The notes under the pieces: model-generated
Databases searched by the model: none
The model's input: only the letters and a program-made list of their open reading frames with translations
Told to the model about the DNA's origin: nothing
DNA from: G963675935 sp963823895
Lineage (GTDB): Bacteria > Planctomycetota > Planctomycetia > Pirellulales > Thermoguttaceae
Assembly (NCBI GenBank): GCA_963823895.1
Contig: CAWGNG010000023.1
Span: 186,001-250,000, forward strand
Reading direction: 5' to 3'
Length of the DNA: 64,000 nucleotides
Position numbers and translations under genes: made by a program
Shown here: piece after piece, positions 54,930-63,133 of the stretch
Position numbering within the stretch: the stretch's first letter is position 1
How the letters are laid out: each line of letters opens with the position of its first letter

Positions 54930-55407
54930 GGCGTATTATCTCCTTCTTCTGGGGTTCAGAAGTCTGCGCAAGAAAACGGCCGTGCGCGGGCAGCCTGCCA
55001 CCGAGTAGGAGTTCGATGGCAGGCGGTCGGCGTACCCCTACGCCCAGCCCGCACACGGCACGAAATCCGCTTGTCACACTTCTTGGACGGACTAGCGAAC
55101 GGAACTGGGGGCGTTCACATGGCTGTTCGTCGCTACCCAGCGCCCGAGCGCCCGCGGCAAGGCGAAGCGGACGCGGGAAGGAATCCTCTGCCCGGCGTAA
55201 GGGTGAAGAGGGCGAAGGGAGGGGAAAAGGCGGTTGGGGGAGGCGGGTGTGCTGCTTGTCTGCGCCTGTTACGCGGCCACAGTCATTTCTCTACCACTTT
55301 AAGCTCCGCACCAGGACAGAATTACGGGAAATGGGACAACCATGACCGGCGCATGACTCAGGGCCGGGACGGGTCGCTAGCCCTTTCCCGTACGGCTCTT
55401 TCATCCG
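54930..55407. other. Intergenic region, no supported gene
   Basis: About 480 bases between two minus-strand genes. A plus-strand frame at 55016-55345 is Arg/Gly-rich and has no family signature. The promoter of the recombinase should be near 54930-55000. TCTGAACCCCAGAAGAAGGAG before the recombinase resembles CTGAACCCCATAGAGGAG before the AAA+ gene at 58117, hinting at shared 5' regions. Confidence 0.45.
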
Positions 55408-56625
55408 CTACTCCCCGCCGGTTTTGACCGGCGCTTTCCCTGACATCTTCTCCTCCCCATTCCTTGGACCAGGACACCACCACTGGACCCCATTCCAGCA
55501 CCCCTTGAGAATGCGATATTCTCCACTCTTAAGATCCAGCAAAATGGTTCCGTATTCATCGAAGGCATCGACAGGCAGACACCAGGCAAGCCAGGAACGA
55601 TCAGCCGAAAGCTGCGGAGACACGCCTAGTAAACTGTCTTTCATCTTCTCTCGCAAGCATGAGACTAGAAACAGTCGTTTTGGCTCCTTTTCCCCAATCC
55701 GGTAACAGAAAAGCGACGTATCGAGGACGTCACCATTCGTCTTCTCACTAATATAGAAGATCGTTCCGTTGTTACCCCATGCAGCTACTCGCCCCCGAAT
55801 TCGCAAGTCCGTCTCGCGGCCGCTTTTGAGGTCTAATAAGCTCAGAGTTTCACTTTCGCGGCAAATCAGGAGGCTCCGCTTGCCGGGGGCAAGGTAACAC
55901 CTAGAGGCTCGCTCGGAAAGCTGCCACCGATTTGCCAGCTTCCCGTCGAAATCCTTACGCTCGACCGCTCCGTTCCGCGTCTCGTAGATACATCCTCCGT
56001 CAGGGTCAATCTGAGTTTCCATTGGCGCGGCAGTTGGTACCACTCGCAGTTGTCGTGCCTTCATGTCCAGTCTTCCAACAAAGTATGAATACTTGTCTGA
56101 CGAATCGCGCGCCTGTTCCTCGCCCGGCTCTGGATAATTCGACAAATCCACATAGACAAGACTCGTGGTGGCCGGTGTGGGGAGCAACGTCTCGAAATGG
56201 AGGGCTTTCGGCAACTTGTTGGGGCCGGTGACCTTTAACTCCGCCAGGCTGACTAGCGTGTCGGCTCGGTTCTCTTTTGTGACGTGAAAGATCGCGTTGG
56301 AACCCAAAAAAATCAACTCGCCATCCTTGGTCATTTCCACGTGGCAAGAGAGCTGGTTGCTTCTGGCCAACTCATATACGTGGACCTGCACAGCGAAGGG
56401 TTCGACGGTCTCGCCCGACTCAGGCACTCGCAGACAAGGCAAATCGATGTCTCTTTCGAAGAACACAACCTTGCGGTGGAGCTTTTCGACCCTCTTCAGA
56501 GATTCGTTGGCAACGATCACGCTCTTTCCCGCCTGAGGCCGGCGATATTCTGCCGCAGTCACCGGTACAGCGATGCCACCGGCAAACCAAATAACAACAA
56601 CCAAGACCAACAATCGTCTCGCCAT
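55408..56625 (-). CDS. Exported beta-propeller-like protein of unknown function
   Basis: A 405-residue protein with a signal peptide (LLVLVVVIWFAGGIAVPVTA, cleaved near residue 25). The body has repeated beta-type segments such as LLICRESETLSLLDLKSGRE and TILLDLKSGEYRILKG, resembling WD40/TolB-like propeller blades. No catalytic motif is visible. It lies alone between the recombinase and the MITE. No family is assigned; likely periplasmic. Confidence 0.6.
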   Translation of the reverse strand: MARRLLVLVVVIWFAGGIAVPVTAAEYRRPQAGKSVIVANESLKRVEKLHRKVVFFERDIDLPCLRVPESGETVEPFAVQVHVYELARSNQLSCHVEMTKDGELIFLGSNAIFHVTKENRADTLVSLAELKVTGPNKLPKALHFETLLPTPATTSLVYVDLSNYPEPGEEQARDSSDKYSYFVGRLDMKARQLRVVPTAAPMETQIDPDGGCIYETRNGAVERKDFDGKLANRWQLSERASRCYLAPGKRSLLICRESETLSLLDLKSGRETDLRIRGRVAAWGNNGTIFYISEKTNGDVLDTSLFCYRIGEKEPKRLFLVSCLREKMKDSLLGVSPQLSADRSWLAWCLPVDAFDEYGTILLDLKSGEYRILKGCWNGVQWWCPGPRNGEEKMSGKAPVKTGGE

Positions 56626-56744
56626 ACGGTAAACTCCTTCGACTAATGGGCACGTCTGCTAAAGAACGTCCCCCTTATCAATGTGTTCGAAGCTCGCAGC
56701 AATTCCACAATCCAAGATACCCATCCGTGATCAGGCTATTCTGC

Positions 56745-56854
56745 CTAGCAGCCTGTTGAAAAAGTCGATTTTGCTGGCACTGCTAGCTGCGTTTTTCCCG
56801 AGGAATTCGATGCTAGCATGTGCCACCTGTGGGCCTTTTTCAACGGGCTGCTAG
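56745..56854. mobile_element. 110-bp MITE sharing ends with the IS1182-like element
   Basis: Left end CTAGCAGCCTGTTGAAAAAG (56745-56764) and right end CTTTTTCAACGGGCTGCTAG (56835-56854) are inverted repeats. The right end matches the right end of the IS1182-like element (TTTTTCAACGGGCTGCTAG at 5690-5708) exactly, and the left end differs by one base. The interior has TGCTAGC twice and no gene. It is a non-autonomous relative that could have been moved by the IS1182-like transposase. Confidence 0.85.
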
Positions 56855-57168
56855 TCTGCCGACCACAGTTCGGGTCCTCCGTCATAACACGAGGGCGGTT
56901 CTTTGTTGCATGGGTGCCACTCAAAAAGTGTTTCTGTGCCTGCTGGCATCGGAGCTAGGTTATTCTTATAGTCACCCACGTGCTTGATACGCCTCTCGAC
57001 AGAAAGGCCTTGCATATCAAACAGTTCGCCCTGCAATTTACTGATCTCACTATTGATGTCGTTAATGGCATCTTGAACCGCGCTCGCTCTGAGCTTATAC
57101 TGGTATTGTGGCCCCCGCAAAATCTTGCCTCGTTTTTCTCCGCTAAGTGGTGGAGAAATGGACATCAT
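56851..57168 (-). CDS. Small hypothetical protein ending in the MITE
   Basis: A 105-residue frame from ATG 57168. The middle (AVQDAINDINSEISKLQGEL) is a clear coiled coil; the end (ETLFEWHPCNKEPPSCYDGG) is Cys/Pro-rich. The stop codon TAG is the CTAG of the MITE end, so the natural C-terminus may have been longer. It is transcribed in the same direction as the AAA+ operon upstream, 110 bases from its last gene. No family is recognised. Confidence 0.5.
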   Translation of the reverse strand: MMSISPPLSGEKRGKILRGPQYQYKLRASAVQDAINDINSEISKLQGELFDMQGLSVERRIKHVGDYKNNLAPMPAGTETLFEWHPCNKEPPSCYDGGPELWSAD

Positions 57169-57278
57169 GGTGACAGCCGCTATTGTACCAGAGCGCGCGG
57201 GGGAGAAAACGGCCCGTTCCCTGGCCCTCCCGTGCAAAGCTGGCGTAGATCAACACGGCCGACCCGAAACGTGGATGT

Positions 57279-57461
57279 CTATTCAGACGGTCCTGCGGCC
57301 TCGCCATCCGTCTGGAAAAGGTCCAATTGCCCCGGCTGACAGTCCATGCCGGAAAGCAGCACCTTCTGCCGGGTGTTCTCGGGTTCGTCTCCACGCCAAG
57401 GCTTAGGCTCGGGAGGAACGTTGCTGAGGGCGAATTCGTCGGAATTGCCATTCGCGTTCAT
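57279..57461 (-). CDS. 60-residue protein with a QLDLF clamp-binding-like motif
   Basis: The ATG at 57461 overlaps the stop of the AAA+ gene (ATGA), so it is translationally coupled. The sequence is polar (NVPPEPKPWRGDEPEN) and ends GQLDLFQTDGEAAGPSE. QLDLF fits the consensus of bacterial beta-clamp-binding pentapeptides (QL-x-LF). Placed beside a clamp-loader-like ATPase, this suggests contact with the replication clamp. It could also be a chance match in a short protein. Confidence 0.55.
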   Translation of the reverse strand: MNANGNSDEFALSNVPPEPKPWRGDEPENTRQKVLLSGMDCQPGQLDLFQTDGEAAGPSE

Positions 57462-58117
57462 GCGGCCACTTCCTCCCCACACCGCAACTCCAGCGCCCCG
57501 CCCAGGGCCGTCATCGCTCGCCGCATCGAGTAGTTCCCGTTGCGCCAGCCCATTTGCTCCATCCCCAGCGGCATGGGAACATTGACACCGGCTTCCTGCT
57601 GCCAAATCCAGGCCAGCCGCTCCTGGCAGGCTTTCGCAAACGTCGGGCCAGCCGAGAAGGGGAAGACCTCGAACCGCTGCAAGAGCGCCTCGTCCAACCC
57701 GCTGGCGTCGTTGCTGGTGGCCACCACGATCAGCCGCTCGGGCATGTTCTGCTCGCTCAGGTTTCGCTTGAGGTTGCTGTTGACCTCGGCGCTGGCCGCG
57801 CGTTCCAACTCCTCGACCAAGAGCACGTTCCACGGGCTGCCGAACATCGGCTTGAGCTTGTAGGCGTGCTCGAAGAGCCGGCGGCAGTCGTCGATATGGA
57901 GGTCTGATCCGGCGTACTCGGTGACGGCATAGGGCGATACGCCCAGGTCGGAGATAAGGGCTTTCGCTGTTGCTGATTTTCCAATGCCTCCCACGCCTTC
58001 CAGGAGGAGGGAGCACGCCGACGGCGCGGCCACCAGCCGCTTCAGCCGCCGAATGACGGCCGGCTGCCCGACCACTTCGTCCAGTGTGCGGGGTTGATAG
58101 GAACGCGACAATCGCAT
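57458..58117 (-). CDS. AAA+ ATPase, clamp-loader/DnaX-like
   Basis: A 219-residue protein. It opens RSYQPRTLDEVVGQPAVIRR, the RPxxxDEVVGQ box of clamp-loader subunits. Walker A is EGVGGIGKSATAKAL (residues 40-54); the Walker B segment is WNVLLVEELERAAS (acidic pair Glu102-Glu103 in place of Asp-Glu); sensor 1 is VVATSNDASG (131-140), and LLQRFEVFPF holds a likely sensor/Arg. It is half the length of DnaX and has no C-terminal collar. Probably a phage- or element-encoded loader acting with the small QLDLF protein. Confidence 0.75.
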   Translation of the reverse strand: MRLSRSYQPRTLDEVVGQPAVIRRLKRLVAAPSACSLLLEGVGGIGKSATAKALISDLGVSPYAVTEYAGSDLHIDDCRRLFEHAYKLKPMFGSPWNVLLVEELERAASAEVNSNLKRNLSEQNMPERLIVVATSNDASGLDEALLQRFEVFPFSAGPTFAKACQERLAWIWQQEAGVNVPMPLGMEQMGWRNGNYSMRRAMTALGGALELRCGEEVAA

Positions 58118-58139
58118 GGCATGGTCTCCTCTATGGGGT

Positions 58140-58361
58140 TCAGTACGAATAGACTTTCATCTTGGACACGGGGACGCACTCGATTACCAGGTCGGGGAAG
58201 CTGCGACAGAGTTCCTGCCGCTCGGCGTCTGTCACGTAGAGCAACCGTCCGCAGCCGTTCTCACAGACCAAGCCGGCCGAGGCAATCAGCATCCTGGCTT
58301 TGCACTCTGGGCAGCCGGTTGTCAGGATATTCGCCAGCGTCTTGCGGGATCGGCGTCTCAC
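58140..58361 (-). CDS. Small zinc-ribbon protein
   Basis: A 73-residue protein using GTG at 58361, which overlaps the stop of the upstream gene (GTGA). A four-cysteine zinc site is visible: TTGCPECKARMLIASAGLVC and ENGCGRLLYV. The N-terminus is basic (VRRRSRKTLAN). A longer frame with ATG at 58463 exists but would overlap the upstream gene by 106 bases. Zinc ribbons of this size often bind nucleic acid or partner proteins. It is part of the five-gene operon. Confidence 0.55.
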   Translation of the reverse strand: MRRRSRKTLANILTTGCPECKARMLIASAGLVCENGCGRLLYVTDAERQELCRSFPDLVIECVPVSKMKVYSY

Positions 58362-58642
58362 GAATCGAACCTCCCGTGCTTCGGACGGTGCGCCATACGG
58401 GCGTGGCGTTGGCAGCCTTTTGCGGCGGCGTTTCGGCTTCGGTGTTTCGACAGCACATCCCATACTTGGAACTCCTGGTCGAAGTGTTGAGCGTAGCACA
58501 CGTCGGGAATCCCGCGCTCATCATGCGGGCCGTAGCGGCAACGGGAGAATGCCACCCTGTACTGACGGCACTTGCTCGTCCAGAGCTTCCGATCGGCGGC
58601 GATGGTCTGGTCTCGCCGGGGACGTTTGGGAAAGGTCAGCAT
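58358..58642 (-). CDS. Hypothetical basic protein, 94 residues
   Basis: It starts MLTFPKRPRRDQTIAADRKL and is rich in Arg, His and Lys with Cys and Trp scattered (KCRQYRVAFSRCRYGPHDER). The ATG is 5 bases after the stop of the upstream gene, and its own stop overlaps the next start. No family recognised; position and charge suggest a nucleic-acid role. Confidence 0.5.
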   Translation of the reverse strand: MLTFPKRPRRDQTIAADRKLWTSKCRQYRVAFSRCRYGPHDERGIPDVCYAQHFDQEFQVWDVLSKHRSRNAAAKGCQRHARMAHRPKHGRFDS

Positions 58643-58647
58643 CGTAC

Positions 58648-59112
58648 TCAGTCCTCCTCGGGCAGCATGATCGTCAGACAGGGCGAGCCGTCGTCATCCG
58701 GCCCGCACACGGCCTTGAGATGCACGAGCTTGGGCCTTGGCGGGTTGGGCTTCGCATAGTTTGCCGGAACATTGGGCACCACTCGCAGGCTGAAGTGCAG
58801 AATGGCACGCGGGGCCGGGCTGCGCCGGATTGCCGCCTTGAGCATCCACAGTACGTCCCACAGGCGGCCCTTGATGTCTTGGCAGGGGGCCAGTTCCTCG
58901 CCGTCGCCTTCCAACGGCGCGACGTAGCTGCAAAACGTCGTTGCGGTCATGGCGACGGGGTAGTGGAAACCGGCCTCCGCCACCATCGCCGGCATCCAGG
59001 GGTCTCCCTGGTAGCCGGGGCCACTCAGTTGCACCAACACGCCGTCTTCAATGGCCTGCCGGCGGGTGATGATGTCGATGATGTCTGCGTCACTCCATAA
59101 CTCATCGGGCAT
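58648..59112 (-). CDS. DUF6573-like protein, first gene of the AAA+ operon
   Basis: A 154-residue protein. The start, DADIIDIITRRQAIEDGVLV followed by QLS, is the pattern of the DUF6573 family found on plasmids and integrative elements. VAEAGFHYPVAMTATTF and RLWDVLWMLKAAIRR are also consistent. AGAGGAG precedes the ATG by 8 bases. Function is unknown. It leads a tight run of five genes on the minus strand (58648 to 57279). Confidence 0.6.
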   Translation of the reverse strand: MPDELWSDADIIDIITRRQAIEDGVLVQLSGPGYQGDPWMPAMVAEAGFHYPVAMTATTFCSYVAPLEGDGEELAPCQDIKGRLWDVLWMLKAAIRRSPAPRAILHFSLRVVPNVPANYAKPNPPRPKLVHLKAVCGPDDDGSPCLTIMLPEED

Positions 59113-59434
59113 GGTTTTACTCCTCTGGCACCACGGCCAGTCTGAAGGTTTTCAATGGCTCTCCCGGCTTCGGGAACAAGACGCGAGGAACACGATCTTC
59201 GCGCCCGGCTGCGAACGCTGGTTCCGTGGGGGGGGACGTAAATCCGCCAAGATTCCAGGAAAATTACCCACCGGTGGGATTGCATCCGCCGCTGGTTCTG
59301 CCAAATTCGTAGTTATCGCTACTGGCAGGGAAGAGGCGCTCGGCCGGAGCGACAGCAGCCCGTTATTCAATGCGGGCATCTTCTCTTCGGCAGTCCATCG
59401 CTGCATTGGTCTATCTTCCGGGGGAGGTGCTGCT
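59113..59434. other. Divergent promoter region
   Basis: 322 bases between the DUF6573-like gene (minus) and the SUMF1-like gene (plus). A run of G at about 59229-59235 and GGGGGAGGTG before the right-hand gene are the visible features. No gene seen. Confidence 0.5.
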
Positions 59435-60587
59435 ATGTTCCGTCATTGGGCAATGGTTTTGGGCGTTCTGTGTTTGGTCTTCTCTGGCGTGAGTTCCGTG
59501 TTGGCGCAGACCAACGTGTTTAATATGGGCGGCACACGCGACCCAACGACGGGAATATGGACGGGACAGGCGAGCCTTGAGTTCGTCCCCGTGGGCAATC
59601 CGGGCAACGCGGCGGATACCCAGGTGATGACCGATGGCACCACCGGCTACGGCTCAGTCCCTTACACGTACCAGATGGGCAAGTACGACGTGACGGTGGG
59701 CCAGTACACGGCGTTCCTCAATGCCGTGGCAAAGACGGATACGTATGGCTTGTACAACAGTTACATGGCCCCAACTCCCGGCACCTATTCGCAAACCAAT
59801 AGTTTGCCTACCATCGGAATCACTCAGAGCGGCAGTTCGGGCAGCTACAGCTACTCGGTCGCGGGCGGCTATAGCCAAGCCGCCAATTGTCCGGTATTCG
59901 ATGTCTCTTGGGGCGATGCCGCCCGCTTCTGCAACTGGCTGCAAAATGGTCAACCGACCAGTGGGGTGGAAAACGCAAATACAACCGAGAATGGCGCGTA
60001 CACGCTAAATGGAGCAATCTCTGATTCCGCCTTGATGGCGATAACCCGCAACGCTGGGGCCAAGTATTTCATTCCCACAGAAAATGAATGGTATAAGGCG
60101 GCGTATTACGACCCGACGTTGAAGGGTGGTGCCGGTGGCTACTGGACCTACCCAACGAAGAGCAACACCGCGCCGATCAACATCCTCTCTTCGACGGGCA
60201 CGAACAACGCCAACTTTTACGACGAATATGGCACTGGCAACGGCGGCTACACCGATCCGACGAACTACCTGACGCCGGTTCGGGGCGTTTGCGGCATCGC
60301 CGGGACCCTATGGCACATTCGATATGGGGGGCGATGTCTGGCAGTGGAATGAGGCGAACATTGACGACTACGGCCGTGGCTTGCGTGGCGGCAATTGGAC
60401 CTACGGATCCGACGGCTTGGCCTCGTCCAACCGCAGCAGCTACTTCCCGGCGGACGAGGTCAACGACCATGGGTTCCGCGTGGCAATGGTCCCCGAGCCC
60501 GGTAGCATCATGTTGGCCGTTGCGGGCGGGGTGTGCCTGCTCGCCTACGCTTGGCGGCAACGACGGAGACTGTCCCGCCCAACTCCG
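59435..60587 (+). pseudogene. Exported SUMF1/FGE-type domain protein with PEP-CTERM tail, frameshifted
   Basis: The start ATG 59435 has GGGGAGGTG 8 bases upstream. A signal peptide (VLGVLCLVFSGVSSVLAQ) is followed by a formylglycine-generating-enzyme-type fold: YTYQMGKYDVTVGQYTAFLN, NCPVFDVSWGDAARFCNWLQ and YFIPTENEWYKAAYYDPT. At 60282-60285 a run of four G shifts the frame; removing one G restores TPVRAFAASPGPYGTFDMGG and GGDVWQWNEAN. The tail VPEPGSIMLAVAGGVCLLAY plus AWRQRRR is PEP-CTERM, so the mature protein is sorted by an exosortase. The gene has no own stop and runs into the next frame. Confidence 0.75.
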
Positions 60588-61682
60588 ATGATCTTGGTGG
60601 CGGTCGTGGTTCTCGGGTTGCTCGATAGCCGCCCCGCCCTGGCGGTCAACTACTCGGCAGTCGTTCTAGACTCAGGTGGGTTCTATGACACGAGAGTCTC
60701 GGGCGTCGCCGGCACGCAGCAAGTCGGCGAGGGTTACATGTCCACTCCTAACGGGGACACGTATCACGCGTTGCTCTGGAACGGGGCGTCCCAAAGGGTC
60801 GATCTGAACCCTGCCGGATACATCGGTTCGATCGGCTGCGGCACGAATGGCACGCAGCAGGTTGGCTACGGTTGGACGAATGCTACGAGTGTTAGTCCCC
60901 ACGCATTCCTTTGGAATGGGACGGCCCAGAGCGTTGTTGACCTGACTCCTGCTGGGTTTGGCTGGGCGGAAGCCTGGGGCATTGACGGCACGCAACAAAT
61001 TGGCTACGGCGGCCCCACCGGCACGATTCACGCCATGCTTTGGAGCGGCACGGCCCAAAGCGCGGTAGATCTGAACCCCGCCGGGTGCAGCGTATCGTAT
61101 GGCTTGGGCGTCAGTGGAACCCAGGAAGTTGGCTACGGTTATTTTGGCCCACAAACAAGTGCGCCTTCTCACGCATTGCTCTGGAACGGCACCGCTCAGA
61201 GCGCGGTCGATCTGAACCCTACTGGGTTCAACGATTCCTGTGCCATGGCCATCAGCGGAACGCGCGAGGTCGGCTACGGCACGATTGCAGGAGGCGGCGA
61301 CCACGCCTTGCTCTGGAGCGGCGCGGCCCAAAGCGCGATAGATCTGAACCCTGCCGGCTGTTCGCAGTCATACGCTTACGGCATCAGTGGAACGTATGAA
61401 GTTGGCGGTGGTGTTTTCACAGGCGGTAATGAGCATGCGTTGCTCTGGGATGGCACGGCCCAGAGCGTGGTCGATTTGCAGCAGTTTCTTCCCGCTGGGT
61501 TTACCTCTTCGGTCGCTCAGGCGATTGATGCACAAGGCGATATCGTCGGTTACGCTTACGGAGGATCGGGCTATGCAAACGCCGTCCTCTGGCAGCCTGT
61601 TGTTCCCGAGCCCTCCACCTTCGCCCTTCTCGGCATCGGAGCGATCAGCCTGCTCGGCTACGGCTGGCGGCGGCGAGTTTAG
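60588..61682 (+). CDS. Exported HAF-repeat protein with PEP-CTERM tail
   Basis: A 364-residue protein starting at ATG 60588, right at a signal peptide (MILVAVVVLGLLDSRPALA). It has six repeats of about 50 residues, each with a GTQQVGYG-like turn and a HALLWNGTAQSAVDLNPAG segment, as in the HAF family. It ends VVPEPSTFALLGIGAISLLG and YGWRRRV, a clear PEP-CTERM signal. The frame is also open upstream through the tail of the previous gene. Its stop TAG overlaps the stop of the convergent VWA gene (TTAG at 61679-61682). Confidence 0.8.
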   Translation: MILVAVVVLGLLDSRPALAVNYSAVVLDSGGFYDTRVSGVAGTQQVGEGYMSTPNGDTYHALLWNGASQRVDLNPAGYIGSIGCGTNGTQQVGYGWTNATSVSPHAFLWNGTAQSVVDLTPAGFGWAEAWGIDGTQQIGYGGPTGTIHAMLWSGTAQSAVDLNPAGCSVSYGLGVSGTQEVGYGYFGPQTSAPSHALLWNGTAQSAVDLNPTGFNDSCAMAISGTREVGYGTIAGGGDHALLWSGAAQSAIDLNPAGCSQSYAYGISGTYEVGGGVFTGGNEHALLWDGTAQSVVDLQQFLPAGFTSSVAQAIDAQGDIVGYAYGGSGYANAVLWQPVVPEPSTFALLGIGAISLLGYGWRRRV

Positions 61683-63121
61683 TCCGCCGGGTTCAGAACA
61701 AGAGCATCAATCCACTTCGGCACGTTGTCGGCCGTCCCGGCTTGCGTGAGACAAGCCACGACCCGCGGCCCAACATGCTTGGGCGGCCAGCCGGTGTAGC
61801 CGTCCGTCACGACCAGGATCGCCTTGGGGGCGGGGCGCTCTTCGCACGCCGCCACGATCATGGCGGCCATGTCGGTGCCGCCGCCACCGTTGAATTCGAT
61901 CTGCTCGGGCCGAAAGACGTTCTTCGCACACGCCACGGCCGTATCGCCGGCCAACACCCGTAGGCCACGCGGATCGGGCAGCGAGCGCAGGGCGTTGCCG
62001 ATCACGCCCAGCGCCAAAGCGAGGTCGCTTTGTTCCATGCTGCCGCTGGTATCGACGATCACCGTGACGCGGGGAATCGGTTTGACGTGCACCGGCAGCA
62101 GCGCGCCGCCTTGAGGTTGCCGCCGGTTGGGCTTGCGGTAAGTAAAATCCCCGAAGCCCGACGTGCAGCCCACGGCGTACTTTACCTTGGCCAGCAGTTC
62201 CCTGGCCGGGTCCACCTTGGGGTGGAGCAACTCGGTGGCGGCGCGGGCCAGTCCGCCGGGCACGCTGCCACGGCCCCGCTGTTGTTGATACTGTTCGATG
62301 GCTTTGGCCACGGCGGCTTCCACGAGGTTCTGGTCGTGTTCCGCCAAGCCGGGGTGCTCTGCCGACGGCGGGCCATCCTCCCACGGCCGCTCTTGGCCAT
62401 CCGCAGAACTGCCGCCGATCTCCGCGGCGTTCGGCTCTCCATCGCCTTCGCCCTCTTCGCCGCTACCGTCCTGGCCTTCGCCACGTTCACCCTGGCCTTC
62501 TTCGCCCTGTTGGTCGCCTTCGCCTCCCTGGCCCTCACCGCCCGCGTCGCCTGGCTCCTGGCCCTCATCCTGCCCTTCCTGGTCGGCTTCGTCCCGCCCT
62601 TCGTCGCTCTCGCCGTCCTGTTGGCTCTCTTCGTTGGCTTCGTCCTGTTGCTCCTGTTGGGCTTGCTGGCGTTGCTGCTCTTGCTCCGCCGCCGCCCGCT
62701 GCATCAGCAAGTCGAAGTATTCCTCCGCTGTCTTGTTGCGGGGCAGGCCCAGCTTGGCCGGTGTGATTCCCTCATCAGGGCAGCGCAGGCCGGACTGCTC
62801 CAGAACGTCGTTGACCGCGGCATCTACGGCTTGCCGCCATATCCCCAGCCGATCGTTAGGCGGTCTCTCGCCCAGCAGGCGCACGCACCGCTTGGCGTGC
62901 CGGCTCCAAACGTGGATCGCCTCGTGCAGCACCACGAAGGCCAAGTGCTTCAGGTCGCGGCCTTCCAGGAACGCCGGGTCGAAGTACATCCGGCAATACT
63001 CATCCACGGCCATCGTGCCCAGCCCCGGCCGTTCCACGGGGATGAGCATCATCACCTGATGCGTCATGTAGGGCATCCTGCGGGCGGCCAGTATACGCGC
63101 TTCGGCGAGTTTCTGGTTCAT
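61679..63121 (-). CDS. VWA-domain protein with HExxH metallopeptidase-like N-terminus (DUF2201-like)
   Basis: A 480-residue protein. The N-terminal part has VVLHEAIHVWSRHAKR, a HExxH zinc site, as in putative metallopeptidase domains joined to VWA. Residues 155-285 are a long Glu/Gln/Gly-rich disordered linker. The C-terminal VWA domain has the MIDAS motif VIVDTSGSMEQSD and GGGGTDMAAMI, then ILVVTDGYTGWPP. It lies 12 bases after a MoxR-type ATPase gene on the same strand; MoxR-VWA pairs act as chaperone-like complexes in metal insertion or protein remodelling. The role here is unknown. Confidence 0.82.
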   Translation of the reverse strand: MNQKLAEARILAARRMPYMTHQVMMLIPVERPGLGTMAVDEYCRMYFDPAFLEGRDLKHLAFVVLHEAIHVWSRHAKRCVRLLGERPPNDRLGIWRQAVDAAVNDVLEQSGLRCPDEGITPAKLGLPRNKTAEEYFDLLMQRAAAEQEQQRQQAQQEQQDEANEESQQDGESDEGRDEADQEGQDEGQEPGDAGGEGQGGEGDQQGEEGQGERGEGQDGSGEEGEGDGEPNAAEIGGSSADGQERPWEDGPPSAEHPGLAEHDQNLVEAAVAKAIEQYQQQRGRGSVPGGLARAATELLHPKVDPARELLAKVKYAVGCTSGFGDFTYRKPNRRQPQGGALLPVHVKPIPRVTVIVDTSGSMEQSDLALALGVIGNALRSLPDPRGLRVLAGDTAVACAKNVFRPEQIEFNGGGGTDMAAMIVAACEERPAPKAILVVTDGYTGWPPKHVGPRVVACLTQAGTADNVPKWIDALVLNPAD

Positions 63122-63133
63122 GGCATTGCTCCT

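Noticed and set aside
55016..55345. 109-codon Arg/Gly-rich plus-strand frame
   Set aside because: No family signature, no ribosome site, and composition typical of non-coding high-GC DNA.
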